In this document: positions 27,811 to 36,532 of the stretch, in pieces
How positions within the stretch are numbered: position 1 is the stretch's first letter
Layout: each line of letters starts with the position of its first letter
NCBI GenBank assembly: GCA_030706605.1
Contig: JAUZOE010000034.1
Location: forward strand, 1-45,332
Direction of reading: 5' to 3'
DNA: 45,332 nucleotides
From: Bacteroidota bacterium
GTDB lineage: Bacteria > Bacteroidota > Bacteroidia > Chitinophagales > Chitinophagaceae
Made by a program: the position numbers and the translations under genes
Notes under the pieces: generated by a model
The model's input: the letters and a program-made list of their open reading frames with translations, nothing else
Told to the model about the DNA's origin: nothing
Database searches by the model: none

Positions 27811-28587
27811 ATGATGCTCCAACAAAATATACCACGAATCAAAAAATATTCCCGCATTATTTCACTGGTTCCTTCTCAGACAGAACTACTTTTTTACCTG
27901 GGATTAGAAGATGAAGTAATTGGTATTACCAAATTTTGTGTACATCCAAAAAAATGGTTTAGAAATAAGACAAGAGTGGGCGGAACTAAAAATATTAATT
28001 TCAAAACGATTGATCAGCTTTCTCCGGATCTTATTATTGCCAATAAAGAAGAAAATGAAAAAGAACAGATTGAGAAGTTGGCTGAGAAATATGATGTTTG
28101 GGTTACAGAAGTAGCCACGCTTTCAGATGCTATAAAAATGATCAATGATATCGGAAAATTGACACAAAAATCAAAAGCAGCTACTACATTGGCTATCCAG
28201 ATAAATGATAAATTTAAAAAAACAGAAACTACTTTTTCTTTAAATAAGAAAATGAAGGCAGCCTATTTTATATGGCAAAATCCCTATATGGTTGCCGGCG
28301 GAGATACTTTTATTAGCAATATGATGAATTATTGCGGATTTGAAAATATTTTTTCAAATTGCTATCGTTATCCTGAAATTCAATTAATAGAACTTGAAGA
28401 AAAACATTGTGAAATCATTTTACTTTCATCAGAGCCCTACCCTTTTAGCGAAAAACATAAAGATGAAATAAAAAATTTATTTCCCCAAAAAAAAATAATC
28501 CTGGTCGATGGTAAAATGTTTAGCTGGTATGGAAGCAGGTTATTAAAAGCTGCTGATTATTTCAAAAATATCAGCCTTTTAGAATAG
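27811..28587 (+). CDS. BtuF/FecB-like periplasmic-binding-fold protein without a signal peptide
   Basis: 258 residues with the helical-backbone metal-receptor fold (PF01497 type): RIISLVPSQTELLFYLGLED near the start, ELGITKFC-like GITKFCVHP, TRVGGTKNINFKTIDQLSPDLIIANKEEN, then AAYFIWQNPYMVAGGDTFISN and a C-terminal LLKAADYF. Classical members bind cobalamin, haem or siderophores and feed ABC importers. This one has no signal peptide or lipobox, and no ABC genes are near, so its job may be cytoplasmic. The frame stays open back to a TTG at 27787, but that codon lies in the terminator T-tract. The ATG at 27811 (or 27814) is the better start. Confidence 0.8.
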   Translation: MMLQQNIPRIKKYSRIISLVPSQTELLFYLGLEDEVIGITKFCVHPKKWFRNKTRVGGTKNINFKTIDQLSPDLIIANKEENEKEQIEKLAEKYDVWVTEVATLSDAIKMINDIGKLTQKSKAATTLAIQINDKFKKTETTFSLNKKMKAAYFIWQNPYMVAGGDTFISNMMNYCGFENIFSNCYRYPEIQLIELEEKHCEIILLSSEPYPFSEKHKDEIKNLFPQKKIILVDGKMFSWYGSRLLKAADYFKNISLLE

Positions 28588-28647
28588 TAGATTTTTATAC
28601 CTAAATAATTCTATTACAGGATAAATGCACTTAAACTTGTAATTCCC

Positions 28648-28655
28648 TATTTTTG
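28648..28655 (+). promoter_or_regulatory. Possible -7 element (TATTTTTG) for fbaB
   Basis: An exact TAnnTTTG match 20 bases before the fbaB ATG, predicting a leader of about 15 bases. No TTTG is found at the -33 spacing. Confidence 0.45.
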
Positions 28656-28675
28656 CAAAAATTAAAACATAAATA

Positions 28676-29731
28676 ATGGCATCAAAAAAAATTGCAGAAC
28701 TATTAGGCGACAAAGCGGAAGGCTTATTGAATCACAAATGTAAAATTGATAAATCAACTCTTACTTTACCTTCACCTACATATATTGACGATATTTTTGT
28801 CAAGAGTAACCGTAACAATCGTGTGGTAGGAAGTATGGAAACTTTGATGAGCCATGGACGGCTTGGAGGCTCAGGATATTGCTCAATTTTTCCGGTGGAT
28901 CAGGGTATTGAACACAGTGCCGGAGCTTCTTTTGCTCCTAATCCTATTTATTTTGATCCTGAAAATATTGTAAAACTCGCTGTTGAAGGAGGTTGTAACG
29001 CAGTAGCCTCCACTTTTGGAGTACTTGGTATCGTAAGCAGGAAATATGCTCACAAAATTCCTTTCATCGTAAAAATTAATCATAACGAATTATTAAGTTA
29101 TCCTAATAAACATGACCAAACCATGTATGGCACCGTTAAAAGTGCTTACAATATGGGAGCCATTGGCGTGGGTGCTACTGTATATTGGGGAAGTGAAGAA
29201 AGTACCCGTCAATTACAGGAAGTAAGCCAGGCATTTGAATTGGCTCATGAATTAGGAATGTGTACTATATTATGGTGTTACGTTCGTAACAATGCTTTTA
29301 AAGTGGATGGTGTGGATTATAGTACTGCGGCTGATCTTACAGGCCAGGCCAATCACCTGGGAGTTACTCTGCAGGCGGATATTATTAAACAAAAAATAGC
29401 AACCAATAATGGTGGTTACAATGCTATTAAATTTGGTAAAACATCTAAATTGGTTTATGAAAACCTTACTTCAGATCATCCGATCGATCTTTGTCGTTAC
29501 CAGGTTTTGAATTGCTATAGCGGCAAAATCGGATTAATTAATAGTGGCGGAGAAAGTAAAGGTGCTACTGATATGATTGAGGCTGTAGAAACCGCTGTAA
29601 TCAATAAAAGAGCAGGCGGGATGGGGTTGATTATGGGTAGAAAAGCATTCCAAAAACCATTGCAGGAAGGAATAGATTTATTGCATGCAACACAAGACGT
29701 TTACCTGGATGAAAGTATTACTGTAGCATAG
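28676..29731 (+). CDS. fbaB: Class I fructose-bisphosphate aldolase (FbaB/DhnA type)
   Basis: A 351-residue aldolase of the archaeal/FbaB type, which uses a Schiff-base lysine rather than zinc. Recognisable segments are [16 protein letters not shown] near 75-90, [15 protein letters not shown] near 128, [19 protein letters not shown], the lysine region [14 protein letters not shown] near 246-258 and the phosphate-binding [17 protein letters not shown]. It splits fructose-1,6-bisphosphate into two triose phosphates, or the reverse in gluconeogenesis. It is the first of three plus-strand genes (fbaB, accD, smpB), but a hairpin follows it, so operon continuity is uncertain. Confidence 0.93.
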   Translation: MASKKIAELLGDKAEGLLNHKCKIDKSTLTLPSPTYIDDIFVKSNRNNRVVGSMETLMSHGRLGGSGYCSIFPVDQGIEHSAGASFAPNPIYFDPENIVKLAVEGGCNAVASTFGVLGIVSRKYAHKIPFIVKINHNELLSYPNKHDQTMYGTVKSAYNMGAIGVGATVYWGSEESTRQLQEVSQAFELAHELGMCTILWCYVRNNAFKVDGVDYSTAADLTGQANHLGVTLQADIIKQKIATNNGGYNAIKFGKTSKLVYENLTSDHPIDLCRYQVLNCYSGKIGLINSGGESKGATDMIEAVETAVINKRAGGMGLIMGRKAFQKPLQEGIDLLHATQDVYLDESITVA

Positions 29732-29743
29732 TGTCATAAGTTG

Positions 29744-29773
29744 AGTATTATGAATCCATTCATAATACTTTAT
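29744..29773 (+). terminator. 12-bp perfect hairpin between fbaB and accD
   Basis: AGTATTATGAAT (29744-29755) and ATTCATAATACT (29758-29769) are exact reverse complements around CC, followed by TTAT. It is a good stem with a weak T-tract, 12 bases after the fbaB stop. It may act as a partial terminator or an mRNA-processing site that lowers accD expression relative to fbaB. Confidence 0.55.
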
Positions 29774-29805
29774 AAGATGAACCATGAATTACAAAATATT
29801 ACTAC

Positions 29806-30717
29806 ATGAAACAAGAAGAGGATTTTGATGCCAATCTTGCAGGTGAAGAAGGTGAAACTGAAGAAACCAGAGGAAGCTGGTTTCGCAGGATAAAAAAGGG
29901 AATCACCACTTCCACCAAAGATAAAAAAGAAGCGCCTGATGGTTTGTGGACGAAATGTCCGCAATGCAGATATACGTGTACTGTTTCTGAATTAAGAGAA
30001 AATCTATTTGTATGTCCCAAATGTGAATATCATCACCGCATTGGTAGTGCAGAATATTTTGACATTATTTTTGATCCGGAAAGTGAACATGAACTCTTTG
30101 CCAATATAAAATCAATAGATTTTTTGGGCTTTGTAGATATGAAACCCTATACACAACGACTGGAGGAAACTTATGCAAGAACTGCCATTCATGATTCCAT
30201 AACAGTTGCTCATGGCAAAATAAATGAAAAGGATATTGTGATTGCCTGCATGGATTTTGAATTCATTGGCGGCAGCCTGGGTAGTGTGATGGGTGAAAAA
30301 ATCTGTCGTGCCTGTGATTATTGCATCGCTCATAAAATTCCATTTATGATCATTAATAAAAGCGGTGGCGCCAGGATGATGGAAAGTGCTTTTTCTTTAA
30401 TGCAACTGGCAAAAACTTCCGGGAGATTGTCTCTGCTTTCAGATGCAAAAATCCCTTATTTCTCACTTTGCACTGATCCAACTTTTGGAGGTACAACAGC
30501 CTCTTTTGCAATGCTCGGCGATGTGATTATGGGCGAACCTGGAGCCCTAATTGGCTTTGCAGGACCACGTGTTATTAAAGAGACAATTAAAAAAGACCTG
30601 CCCCCTGGTTTTCAACGTAGTGAATTTTTATTAGAACATGGTTTTCTTGATTTTATTGTTTCAAGAAAAGAACTACGGGACAGGATAAATCAATTATTGA
30701 TTTTATTCAATAATTAA
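29806..30717 (+). CDS. accD: Acetyl-CoA carboxylase carboxyltransferase subunit beta
   Basis: 303 residues. An N-terminal zinc ribbon has four cysteines, C51, C54, C70 and C73 (TKCPQCRYTC ... FVCPKCEYH). The carboxyltransferase crotonase-like core follows, with FIGGSLGSVMGEKICRACDY, NKSGGARMMESAFSLMQLAKTS and PTFGGTTASFAMLGDVIMGEPGALIGFAGPRVI. With AccA it transfers carboxyl from carboxybiotin to acetyl-CoA, the first step of fatty-acid synthesis. The N-terminus is a little extended and acidic before the ribbon. It lies between fbaB and smpB, bounded by hairpins on both sides. Confidence 0.97.
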   Translation: MKQEEDFDANLAGEEGETEETRGSWFRRIKKGITTSTKDKKEAPDGLWTKCPQCRYTCTVSELRENLFVCPKCEYHHRIGSAEYFDIIFDPESEHELFANIKSIDFLGFVDMKPYTQRLEETYARTAIHDSITVAHGKINEKDIVIACMDFEFIGGSLGSVMGEKICRACDYCIAHKIPFMIINKSGGARMMESAFSLMQLAKTSGRLSLLSDAKIPYFSLCTDPTFGGTTASFAMLGDVIMGEPGALIGFAGPRVIKETIKKDLPPGFQRSEFLLEHGFLDFIVSRKELRDRINQLLILFNN

Positions 30718-30737
30718 ATTATAAAAATGAAACTTTG

Positions 30738-30770
30738 CAGCAGGGATTCTATAAAAATCCCTGCTGTTTT
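30738..30770 (+). terminator. Terminator-like hairpin abutting the smpB start
   Basis: CAGCAGGGATT (30738-30748) and AATCCCTGCTG (30756-30766) form a perfect 11-bp stem with a 7-base loop, followed by TTTT. It ends only 5 bases before the smpB ATG. It should end the accD transcript, and it would also hold the smpB ribosome-binding region if transcription read through. Confidence 0.8.
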
Positions 30771-30775
30771 ATATT

Positions 30776-31213
30776 ATGGATTTAAGTAACCGCAAAGCAT
30801 ATTACGAATACAATATTGAAGCAAAATACATTGCAGGTATTGTATTAACCGGTACCGAAATAAAATCACTAAGGGCGGGAAAAGCAAGTTTTAATGACAG
30901 CTATTGTATCTTTTTTAAAGGAGAGCTATTTGTAAAAAGTCTCCATATTTCAGAATATCATTTCGGCACTCATTATAATCATGAGCCCATGCAGGAGCGC
31001 AAATTATTATTGCATAAAAAAGAATTGCGCAAGCTGGAAAACAAAATGAAAGAAAAAGGATTCACCATAATTCCATTAAAAATATTCATCTCCGAAAAAG
31101 GATTTGCTAAAATGGAAATCGGTTTGGGAAAAGGTAAAAAGATCTACGATAAAAGAGAATCCATTAAAGAACGTGAGAATGACAGGGATATAAAAAGAAA
31201 ATATGGAATTTAG
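30776..31213 (+). CDS. smpB: SsrA (tmRNA)-binding protein SmpB
   Basis: A 145-residue SmpB. It shows NRKAYYEYNIEAKYIAGIVLTGTEIKSLR at the start, ASFNDSYCIFFKGELFV, NHEPMQERKLLLHKKE, and the basic C-terminal tail KGKKIYDKRESIKERENDRD that folds in the ribosomal A site. With tmRNA it rescues stalled ribosomes in trans-translation. The length is usual. The start ATG lies immediately after a terminator-like hairpin, leaving almost no leader of its own. It converges on sdaA. The tmRNA gene itself is not in this window. Confidence 0.97.
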   Translation: MDLSNRKAYYEYNIEAKYIAGIVLTGTEIKSLRAGKASFNDSYCIFFKGELFVKSLHISEYHFGTHYNHEPMQERKLLLHKKELRKLENKMKEKGFTIIPLKIFISEKGFAKMEIGLGKGKKIYDKRESIKERENDRDIKRKYGI

Positions 31214-31274
31214 AGATCAGCCTGGGATAAAAAGAATTAACTACAATTGGGAAAAAACTGCCAACTGAAATAAA

Positions 31275-32702
31275 CTAACATTCGCTCAATCCCAATGGCA
31301 CATTGATAGCAAGACCACCATCCGATGTTTCCTTGTATTTACTGTTCATATCCATAGCAGTATTCCACATCGTTTTGATTACATTATCTAAACTCACTTT
31401 TGCAAAATCAGGAGCACTCTGCAATGAGAGCTGGCAAGCAGTTATCGCTTTAATAGCTCCCATAGTATTTCTTTCAATGCAGGGGATCTGTACCAGGCCG
31501 GCTATAGGATCGCAAGTCATTCCAAGATGGTGTTCCATGGCAATTTCCGAAGCCATTAATGCCTGACGCTGAGTGCCTCCCATAGCCTCAGTAAGTGCCG
31601 CAGCCGCCATAGAAGACGATACCCCGATCTCTGCCTGGCAGCCTCCCATCGCCGCTGAAATAGTTGCCCCTTTTTTAAAAATACAACCTACTACAGAAGC
31701 AGTTAATAAGAACTGGATGATTTTATTTCCTTCATTTCCATCACAAAAGATGATGTAATAAGCCAGCACTGCCGGAATAACTCCGGCGGCTCCATTTGTA
31801 GGAGCAGTAACTACGCGCCCGAATGCGGCATTCTCTTCATTCACAGCAAGAGCAAAACAACTGACCCAGTCCAAAATGTATTTAAAATCATGCCCTCCAT
31901 CTTTGATTGCTTTTATCCATGAATTAAAATCAAAATAGGATTTATCTTTTAGCAATTTTTTATTTAAAAGAGCTGCCCTTCTTTTTACATTTAAACCTCC
32001 TGGCAAAACGCCTTCTGTATGGCAACCCTTGTACAAACATTCTTTCATCACTTTCCAGATATTCAGTAATCCTTCTCTTGTTTTTTCTTCCTGTCGCCAG
32101 GTGTTTTCATTCTCCATTACTATCTCTCCTATACTCAGACCGGTCTTCATACACCAGTGCAATAAGTCCCGGGTATCGCTGATTGGAAATGGCAAAATAA
32201 TTTCCTGGTCTTCATATAGGTCTTCACCTTCTTTTTTTATAAAGCCCCCGCCAATAGAATAGTAGGTTTCGGCTAAGTGATCCTCATTATTTAAAACCGC
32301 TAAAAATGAAAGTGCGTTCGGATGAAAAGGAAGTGATTCGGTTATTAAAAATTCAATGTCGGTTGCAGGATTAAAATTAATTTCATAAAGGCCATTTACA
32401 ATTAATTTTTCTTTTGTTGCTATTTCATTGATTTTGGCATTAATTATACTTACATCAAATGTGACGGGGTCATATCCCGACAAACCCAATTGAATCGCTA
32501 TATCAGTCCCATGTCCTTTGCCGGTTTTAGCAAGAGAACCATAAAGCAATACTTCGATGCTTACTATTTTATCTAATAAATTTTTATGATTTAAAGAGGC
32601 TAAAAATAAATTAGCTGCGCGCCACGGACCAAGTGTATGGCTGCTCGAAGGACCCACTCCTATTTTAAACATATCAAAAACTGATATTGCTTCATGTTTC
32701 AT
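31275..32702 (-). CDS. sdaA: L-serine ammonia-lyase (iron-sulfur, single chain)
   Basis: A 475-residue enzyme deaminating L-serine to pyruvate and ammonia. It opens [20 protein letters not shown], typical of the beta domain, and carries the alpha-domain motif [18 protein letters not shown]. Three cysteines, C355, C397 and C408, have the 42- and 11-residue spacing of [4Fe-4S] ligands in single-chain L-serine dehydratases. The [17 protein letters not shown] loop is also present. It is cytoplasmic and oxygen-sensitive by family. A perfect -7 element lies only 8 bases before the ATG, so the mRNA may be leaderless. Confidence 0.95.
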   Translation of the reverse strand: MKHEAISVFDMFKIGVGPSSSHTLGPWRAANLFLASLNHKNLLDKIVSIEVLLYGSLAKTGKGHGTDIAIQLGLSGYDPVTFDVSIINAKINEIATKEKLIVNGLYEINFNPATDIEFLITESLPFHPNALSFLAVLNNEDHLAETYYSIGGGFIKKEGEDLYEDQEIILPFPISDTRDLLHWCMKTGLSIGEIVMENENTWRQEEKTREGLLNIWKVMKECLYKGCHTEGVLPGGLNVKRRAALLNKKLLKDKSYFDFNSWIKAIKDGGHDFKYILDWVSCFALAVNEENAAFGRVVTAPTNGAAGVIPAVLAYYIIFCDGNEGNKIIQFLLTASVVGCIFKKGATISAAMGGCQAEIGVSSSMAAAALTEAMGGTQRQALMASEIAMEHHLGMTCDPIAGLVQIPCIERNTMGAIKAITACQLSLQSAPDFAKVSLDNVIKTMWNTAMDMNSKYKETSDGGLAINVPLGLSEC

Positions 32703-32709
32703 AATGAAG

Positions 32710-32717
32710 CAAAGTTA
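32710..32717 (-). promoter_or_regulatory. -7 element (TAACTTTG) directly before sdaA
   Basis: An exact TAnnTTTG match on the minus strand with 7 bases between it and the ATG at 32702. Transcription would start at or next to the A of the ATG. A TTGG lies about 21 bases upstream as a weak -33 box. Confidence 0.45.
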
Positions 32718-32788
32718 AATGCATTGTTTAATCTTTAACCAACCAAAATCAATTGTTCCCGGTTTTATTTATTGATTCAGGGATTTCT

Positions 32789-33298
32789 CTACTGAAAATC
32801 TACCAATTGGATATTGAATACAAGATAAGAATTAGCCGGAATTATGGTATCCCCGGTATTTGTATTTATTATATTGTTAGCACCATATCCTAATGAAGGT
32901 GGAATGTATAAAGTAATACTACCGCCTTTGCCTACTAACGGAACTCCTTTTTGCCACCCGGGAATTACAGCGCCCAGTTGAAAATTAGCCACAGTCCCCG
33001 TTGCAGTAGAATCAAAAATTTTTCCGTTAAAAAAACCCGCTTTATATTCTACACTAACAGTAGTACACAGATTAGAAATAGACTGGGCAGAACCCTGTGA
33101 ATTAATTGTATAAAAAAAACCTTCGGGATTCATAGAGGCTGTAATGTTATGCGCACTAAGTGAATCCTGCATCGCCTGTTGTTCAGCATCAGGCGCTATA
33201 ATGGTGGTGGTGGTGTAATTACAACTGGCTTGATTATTTTTAACACAACTTACAAAAGTCAAAATTGCCAACATGCACACGGGTAAAAGCTTTCTCAT
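32789..33298 (-). CDS. FKBP-type peptidyl-prolyl isomerase lipoprotein
   Basis: 169 residues. The N-terminus MRKLLPVCMLAILTFVSC is a lipoprotein signal with the lipid-modified cysteine at C18, so it is membrane-anchored in the cell envelope. The FKBP domain (about 75-168) shows VSVEYKAGFFNGKIFDST, FQLGAVIPGWQKGVPLVGKGGSITLYIPPSLGYGA and IIPANSYLVFNIQLVDF, matching the family's core. It probably assists folding of exported proteins. It follows sdaA on the same strand but has its own gap, so co-transcription is unclear. Confidence 0.9.
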   Translation of the reverse strand: MRKLLPVCMLAILTFVSCVKNNQASCNYTTTTIIAPDAEQQAMQDSLSAHNITASMNPEGFFYTINSQGSAQSISNLCTTVSVEYKAGFFNGKIFDSTATGTVANFQLGAVIPGWQKGVPLVGKGGSITLYIPPSLGYGANNIINTNTGDTIIPANSYLVFNIQLVDFQ

Positions 33299-33336
33299 AG
33301 TTCGAAATTATTTTCCTGCAAATAAAGTCTATAAAA

Positions 33337-33660
33337 CTATAAAAGTGATTCATCTTCCCGTTTCTGCTTAAATTTTAACTCTTTATAAATTTGCTCATTA
33401 TGATCCCATTTAAACTTCATACGAAATACCGAATAAAAAACAGCAATCGCCAAAACAGAAATTGAAATCAGAATAATTTCGGTGCCGGTAATAGGAATCA
33501 TATTCTTGTACCAATCATGAAAAAGAACAGCAACCAATACAGGAAGTGCAAATACCAGCCCCCATGGAGATCCATAGATTAATTGGTGGAAAAACTTCTT
33601 TTCTTTTTCCCGATTTTTTTCCCAATATTCCATAAAAAGTTTTTCATCATTTGTTACCAT
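33337..33660 (-). CDS. Small membrane protein with two transmembrane helices (unknown function)
   Basis: 107 residues from the ATG at 33660: MVTNDEKLFMEYWEKNREKE, a charged head, then two hydrophobic segments (GLVFALPVLVAVLF and IILISISVLAIAVFYSVF) and a charged tail. The frame remains open further upstream, but a strong promoter pair lies at 33665-33694, so longer starts would be outside the mRNA. Because the predicted transcript begins at about 33660, either the message is leaderless or translation starts at the next ATG (33633, MEYWEKN). The layout resembles small conserved Bacteroidota membrane proteins of unknown role. Confidence 0.7.
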   Translation of the reverse strand: MVTNDEKLFMEYWEKNREKEKKFFHQLIYGSPWGLVFALPVLVAVLFHDWYKNMIPITGTEIILISISVLAIAVFYSVFRMKFKWDHNEQIYKELKFKQKREDESLL

Positions 33661-33664
33661 GTAG

Positions 33665-33694
33665 CAAATGTATCCCATTATGATTTTAGTCAAA
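33665..33694 (-). promoter_or_regulatory. Promoter TTTG-N18-TACATTTG (minus strand)
   Basis: Both boxes match the Bacteroidota consensus: TTTG at 33694-33691 and TACATTTG at 33672-33665, 18 bases apart. Predicted start is about 33660, at the first likely ATG of the membrane-protein gene. Confidence 0.65.
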
Positions 33695-33847
33695 CAGAAC
33701 CAATGCATAAATTTTGAAATTGCAACAGAAAAACAGAATAGCCAATATGCATAAATTAAAAAAGGTATTTTTGGGGGAAATAGTAAATTAAACAGCATCA
33801 GTTTCTCATAAATTAAAAAAATAGCGTTTTATGGGTTAGATTGGCGT

Positions 33848-33878
33848 TTTGGAATTCGCCCAATAACATGTAGGTTTG
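33848..33878 (+). promoter_or_regulatory. Promoter TTTG-N19-TAGGTTTG (plus strand)
   Basis: A perfect match to the Bacteroidota promoter: TTTG at 33848-33851, exactly 19 bases, then TAGGTTTG at 33871-33878. Predicted start is about 33884, giving a 15-base leader to the GTG start of the HU/SPOR gene. Confidence 0.75.
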
Positions 33879-33898
33879 CTATCATTAAAATCAAGAGT

Positions 33899-34795
33899 GT
33901 GAAAATTGAGCAGGTACTTGTACAATACTTACTAGAGAATAAACATTTAAACTTGCAGAGAATTGGGCATTTCCAAATAGATGCATCTATTCCTGACACG
34001 GTAAATCCCGAAAAACCTTTCATCATTCCTGAGGGAGCCATTACATTTCAATATGATCCCAAAGCACCGGAAGATGATGACTTGGTTAATTATATCGTTC
34101 AGCAAACAAAAAAAATAAAACCCCTTGCTTCTTCTGATCTTGACTCATTTCTTTCATTAGGAAGAGAGTTTTTGAACATAGGGAAACCCTTCACAATCCC
34201 AAATATGGGGACGATTGATAAAACTAATTCAGGAGAACTTACATTTGTAGGGGGACAGTTGATTGCTACCAGGCTGGAACCTCTTAGAATAAAAATTGAA
34301 GATGAGGGCGCTGAACCACATGAGGAAAACATGTTTAATGATTACCAAACAACACCAAAAACGAGTGGTAATAAAAAAGGTATAATAATGGTAGTCTTCC
34401 TGTTGGTTATCGGTCTTATTGCCTGGGCTTTATGGCATTACGGCTTTAAGAAAAACAACCAGGCCAATATCAGCACTTCGGAATCCGTTGTGCCAGTTAC
34501 AGATACAGTTTCTTCAAATCCAGGCACTACGGCAACTGATACATTAACTGATAAAAAGACAGAAAACTCCAGATATACATTTAAAATTGTCGTGAATGAA
34601 TTTACCAATGAGCTATCTGCATTAAAGAGGTTTACCAATTTAAAAAGTTATCATAGAAACGTAATTATGTACACCAATGATTCCATTACTTATAAAATTG
34701 CCGAGCCCTTTACACTTCCGCTCTCCGATACTACCAGGGTTTTAGACTCACTTAATAATTATTATACAAAGGATAAAACCAAACTTGAATATTAA
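33899..34795 (+). CDS. HU-CCDC81/SPOR-type membrane protein
   Basis: 298 residues, starting with GTG. Residues about 1-60 and 65-135 resemble the paired HU-CCDC81-like domains of Bacteroidota (VQYLLENKHLNLQRIGHF; then DLDSFLSLGREFLNIGKPF and NMGTIDKTNSGEL). A single membrane helix follows (about 161-182, GIIMVVFLLVIGLIAWALWH), then a Ser/Thr-rich linker and a C-terminal SPOR-like domain (YTFKIVVNEFTNELSALKRF). The N-terminus would be cytoplasmic, and the SPOR domain would face the periplasm, where such domains bind denuded peptidoglycan at division sites. A cell-division or envelope role is inferred from domain type. The short leader and perfect promoter support the GTG start. Confidence 0.75.
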   Translation: MKIEQVLVQYLLENKHLNLQRIGHFQIDASIPDTVNPEKPFIIPEGAITFQYDPKAPEDDDLVNYIVQQTKKIKPLASSDLDSFLSLGREFLNIGKPFTIPNMGTIDKTNSGELTFVGGQLIATRLEPLRIKIEDEGAEPHEENMFNDYQTTPKTSGNKKGIIMVVFLLVIGLIAWALWHYGFKKNNQANISTSESVVPVTDTVSSNPGTTATDTLTDKKTENSRYTFKIVVNEFTNELSALKRFTNLKSYHRNVIMYTNDSITYKIAEPFTLPLSDTTRVLDSLNNYYTKDKTKLEY

Positions 34796-35135
34796 ATACA
34801 ATTAATTTTATGCGCTTATTAAGGTATTGACAATTCCAGTCAACTCTTTTCAGGACAAGTCAAATTCTCATAAAGGAAGTACACAGCCATTGTAAAAATA
34901 TTTATTAACAAACATTAATAGAAACAAGTCGTTAATCATTATTATCAGTGCAGAAAGATCGCTTGCTGAAAATAAATTCTGCCTGGATATATTTTGGATG
35001 ATAATTTCAAATTTTGAAAACATATTAATGAATAATATTTGTTGCAAAAAATGCAGATAAAAAGGGTCATTATACATATTGCCAATTAAAATACATTAAG
35101 TTTGCGGCCTGTTTTTTCTGACTAAAAAATATTTC
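34796..35135. other. 340-base intergenic region with a promoter element
   Basis: No gene seen; strongly AT-rich. TAAGTTTG at 35097-35104 is an exact -7 match, 31 bases before the MHS transporter ATG, giving a predicted leader of about 25 bases. No -33 TTTG stands at the right distance. Confidence 0.5.
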
Positions 35136-36422
35136 ATGGATCCAATAAAAAGGTCACAAAACTCTACCGGAAGGGTATTGATAGCTAGTCTTGCCGGCAC
35201 TACGATTGAATTTTTTGATTTTTACATCTATGCTACTGCAGCAGTATTGGTGTTCCCGAAAATATTTTTTCCGGCAGCCAATGAGACTACAGCTACCCTT
35301 GAATCGTTAGCCACTTTTGCATTAGCTTTTTTTGCACGCCCCGTAGGCGCTGCATTATTCGGCCACTTTGGAGATCGCATAGGGCGCAAAGCTACCCTGG
35401 TAGCAGCCTTATTAACCATGGGAACTTCCACCATAGCTATCGGGCTTCTTCCTTCCTACCAGTCCATTGGTATTACAGCTCCCTTGCTTTTAGCTTTTTT
35501 CCGCTTCGGGCAAGGCCTGGGGCTTGGCGGCGAATGGGGAGGTGCTGTATTACTTGCTACTGAAAATGCCCCTCCGGGTAAAAAAGCCTGGTATGGCATG
35601 TTCCCACAACTGGGTGCTCCCCTTGGTTTTTTGCTCTCTACCGGTATATTTCTTCTTCTTGGCAATATCATGAGCGATCAACAGTTTCTGAACTATGGCT
35701 GGCGTATTCCCTTTATTGCAAGTGCATTACTGGTCTGGGTAGGCTTATATGTCCGGCTGAAACTTATAGAAACTCCCGACTTTCTAAAAATTATTGAAAA
35801 CAATGAACGTGTTAAATTACCCATTGTTGACGTATTCAGGAAACATACGAAAGCCCTTGTTTTGGGTACTATTGCTTCTATTACTGTTTTCTTATTTTTT
35901 TATTTAATGACCGTATTTACGTTAAGTTGGGGCACTTCAGTTTTAAAGTATCCGCATTCCGATTTCCTGACGGCTCAAATTATTTCCATGCTCTTTTTCG
36001 CCATTGGCATTCTTATCTCTGCGGCCCTGGCAGACAGGCATGGACGTGGTAATATATTAATAATCGCTACAACTGGCATTTTCATATTTGGATTGTTTTT
36101 CTCTCATTTATTTGTTGCCAGTCATTGGGGAATCATTGTTGGCTTTCTCACCCTTGGTATGTTTTTAATGGGACTCACCTATGGCCCACTGGGAACAGCA
36201 CTTGCTGAAATCTTCCCGGTACACGTTCGTTATACAGGCGCTTCTTTATCCTTTACCCTGGCAGGAATACTGGGCGCTTCACTAACACCCTACCTCGCTA
36301 CCAGGCTCGCAAATTCCTATGGTATTGAATATGTAGGATACTATCTCTCAATAGCGGCTGTATTATCCTTCATTGCTCTGATTATTGCCAGACCATCCAT
36401 GAAAGATAACGCAGTACTATAA
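35136..36422 (+). CDS. MFS transporter, metabolite:H+ symporter (MHS) family
   Basis: A 428-residue, 12-helix inner-membrane protein. The MHS signature is clear: ASLAGTTIEFFDFYIYATAAVLVFP at the first helix, FFARPVGAALFGHFGDRIGRKATL around the 2-3 loop, and FFRFGQGLGLGGEWGGAVLLATE near helix 4. It resembles the ShiA, YhjE and proline/betaine-type symporters, which import organic acids or osmolytes with protons. The actual substrate is unknown. It stands alone between the HU/SPOR gene and a T9SS-sorted protein. The N-terminal cytoplasmic tail is short, as usual. Confidence 0.9.
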   Translation: MDPIKRSQNSTGRVLIASLAGTTIEFFDFYIYATAAVLVFPKIFFPAANETTATLESLATFALAFFARPVGAALFGHFGDRIGRKATLVAALLTMGTSTIAIGLLPSYQSIGITAPLLLAFFRFGQGLGLGGEWGGAVLLATENAPPGKKAWYGMFPQLGAPLGFLLSTGIFLLLGNIMSDQQFLNYGWRIPFIASALLVWVGLYVRLKLIETPDFLKIIENNERVKLPIVDVFRKHTKALVLGTIASITVFLFFYLMTVFTLSWGTSVLKYPHSDFLTAQIISMLFFAIGILISAALADRHGRGNILIIATTGIFIFGLFFSHLFVASHWGIIVGFLTLGMFLMGLTYGPLGTALAEIFPVHVRYTGASLSFTLAGILGASLTPYLATRLANSYGIEYVGYYLSIAAVLSFIALIIARPSMKDNAVL

Positions 36423-36532
36423 GTTAACCTTCAATGATAAAAGATACCCCCTCTTTAACGCTAAAAATATTTTCCCTTAGATGAATTAGTATGCTTTAAA
36501 ATATTAACTTTAATGACATATAATTTTTCTTT

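Noticed and set aside
33661-33798. Longer start (33798) for the small membrane protein
   Set aside because: A well-formed promoter lies inside this interval, so these codons would not be in the main transcript.
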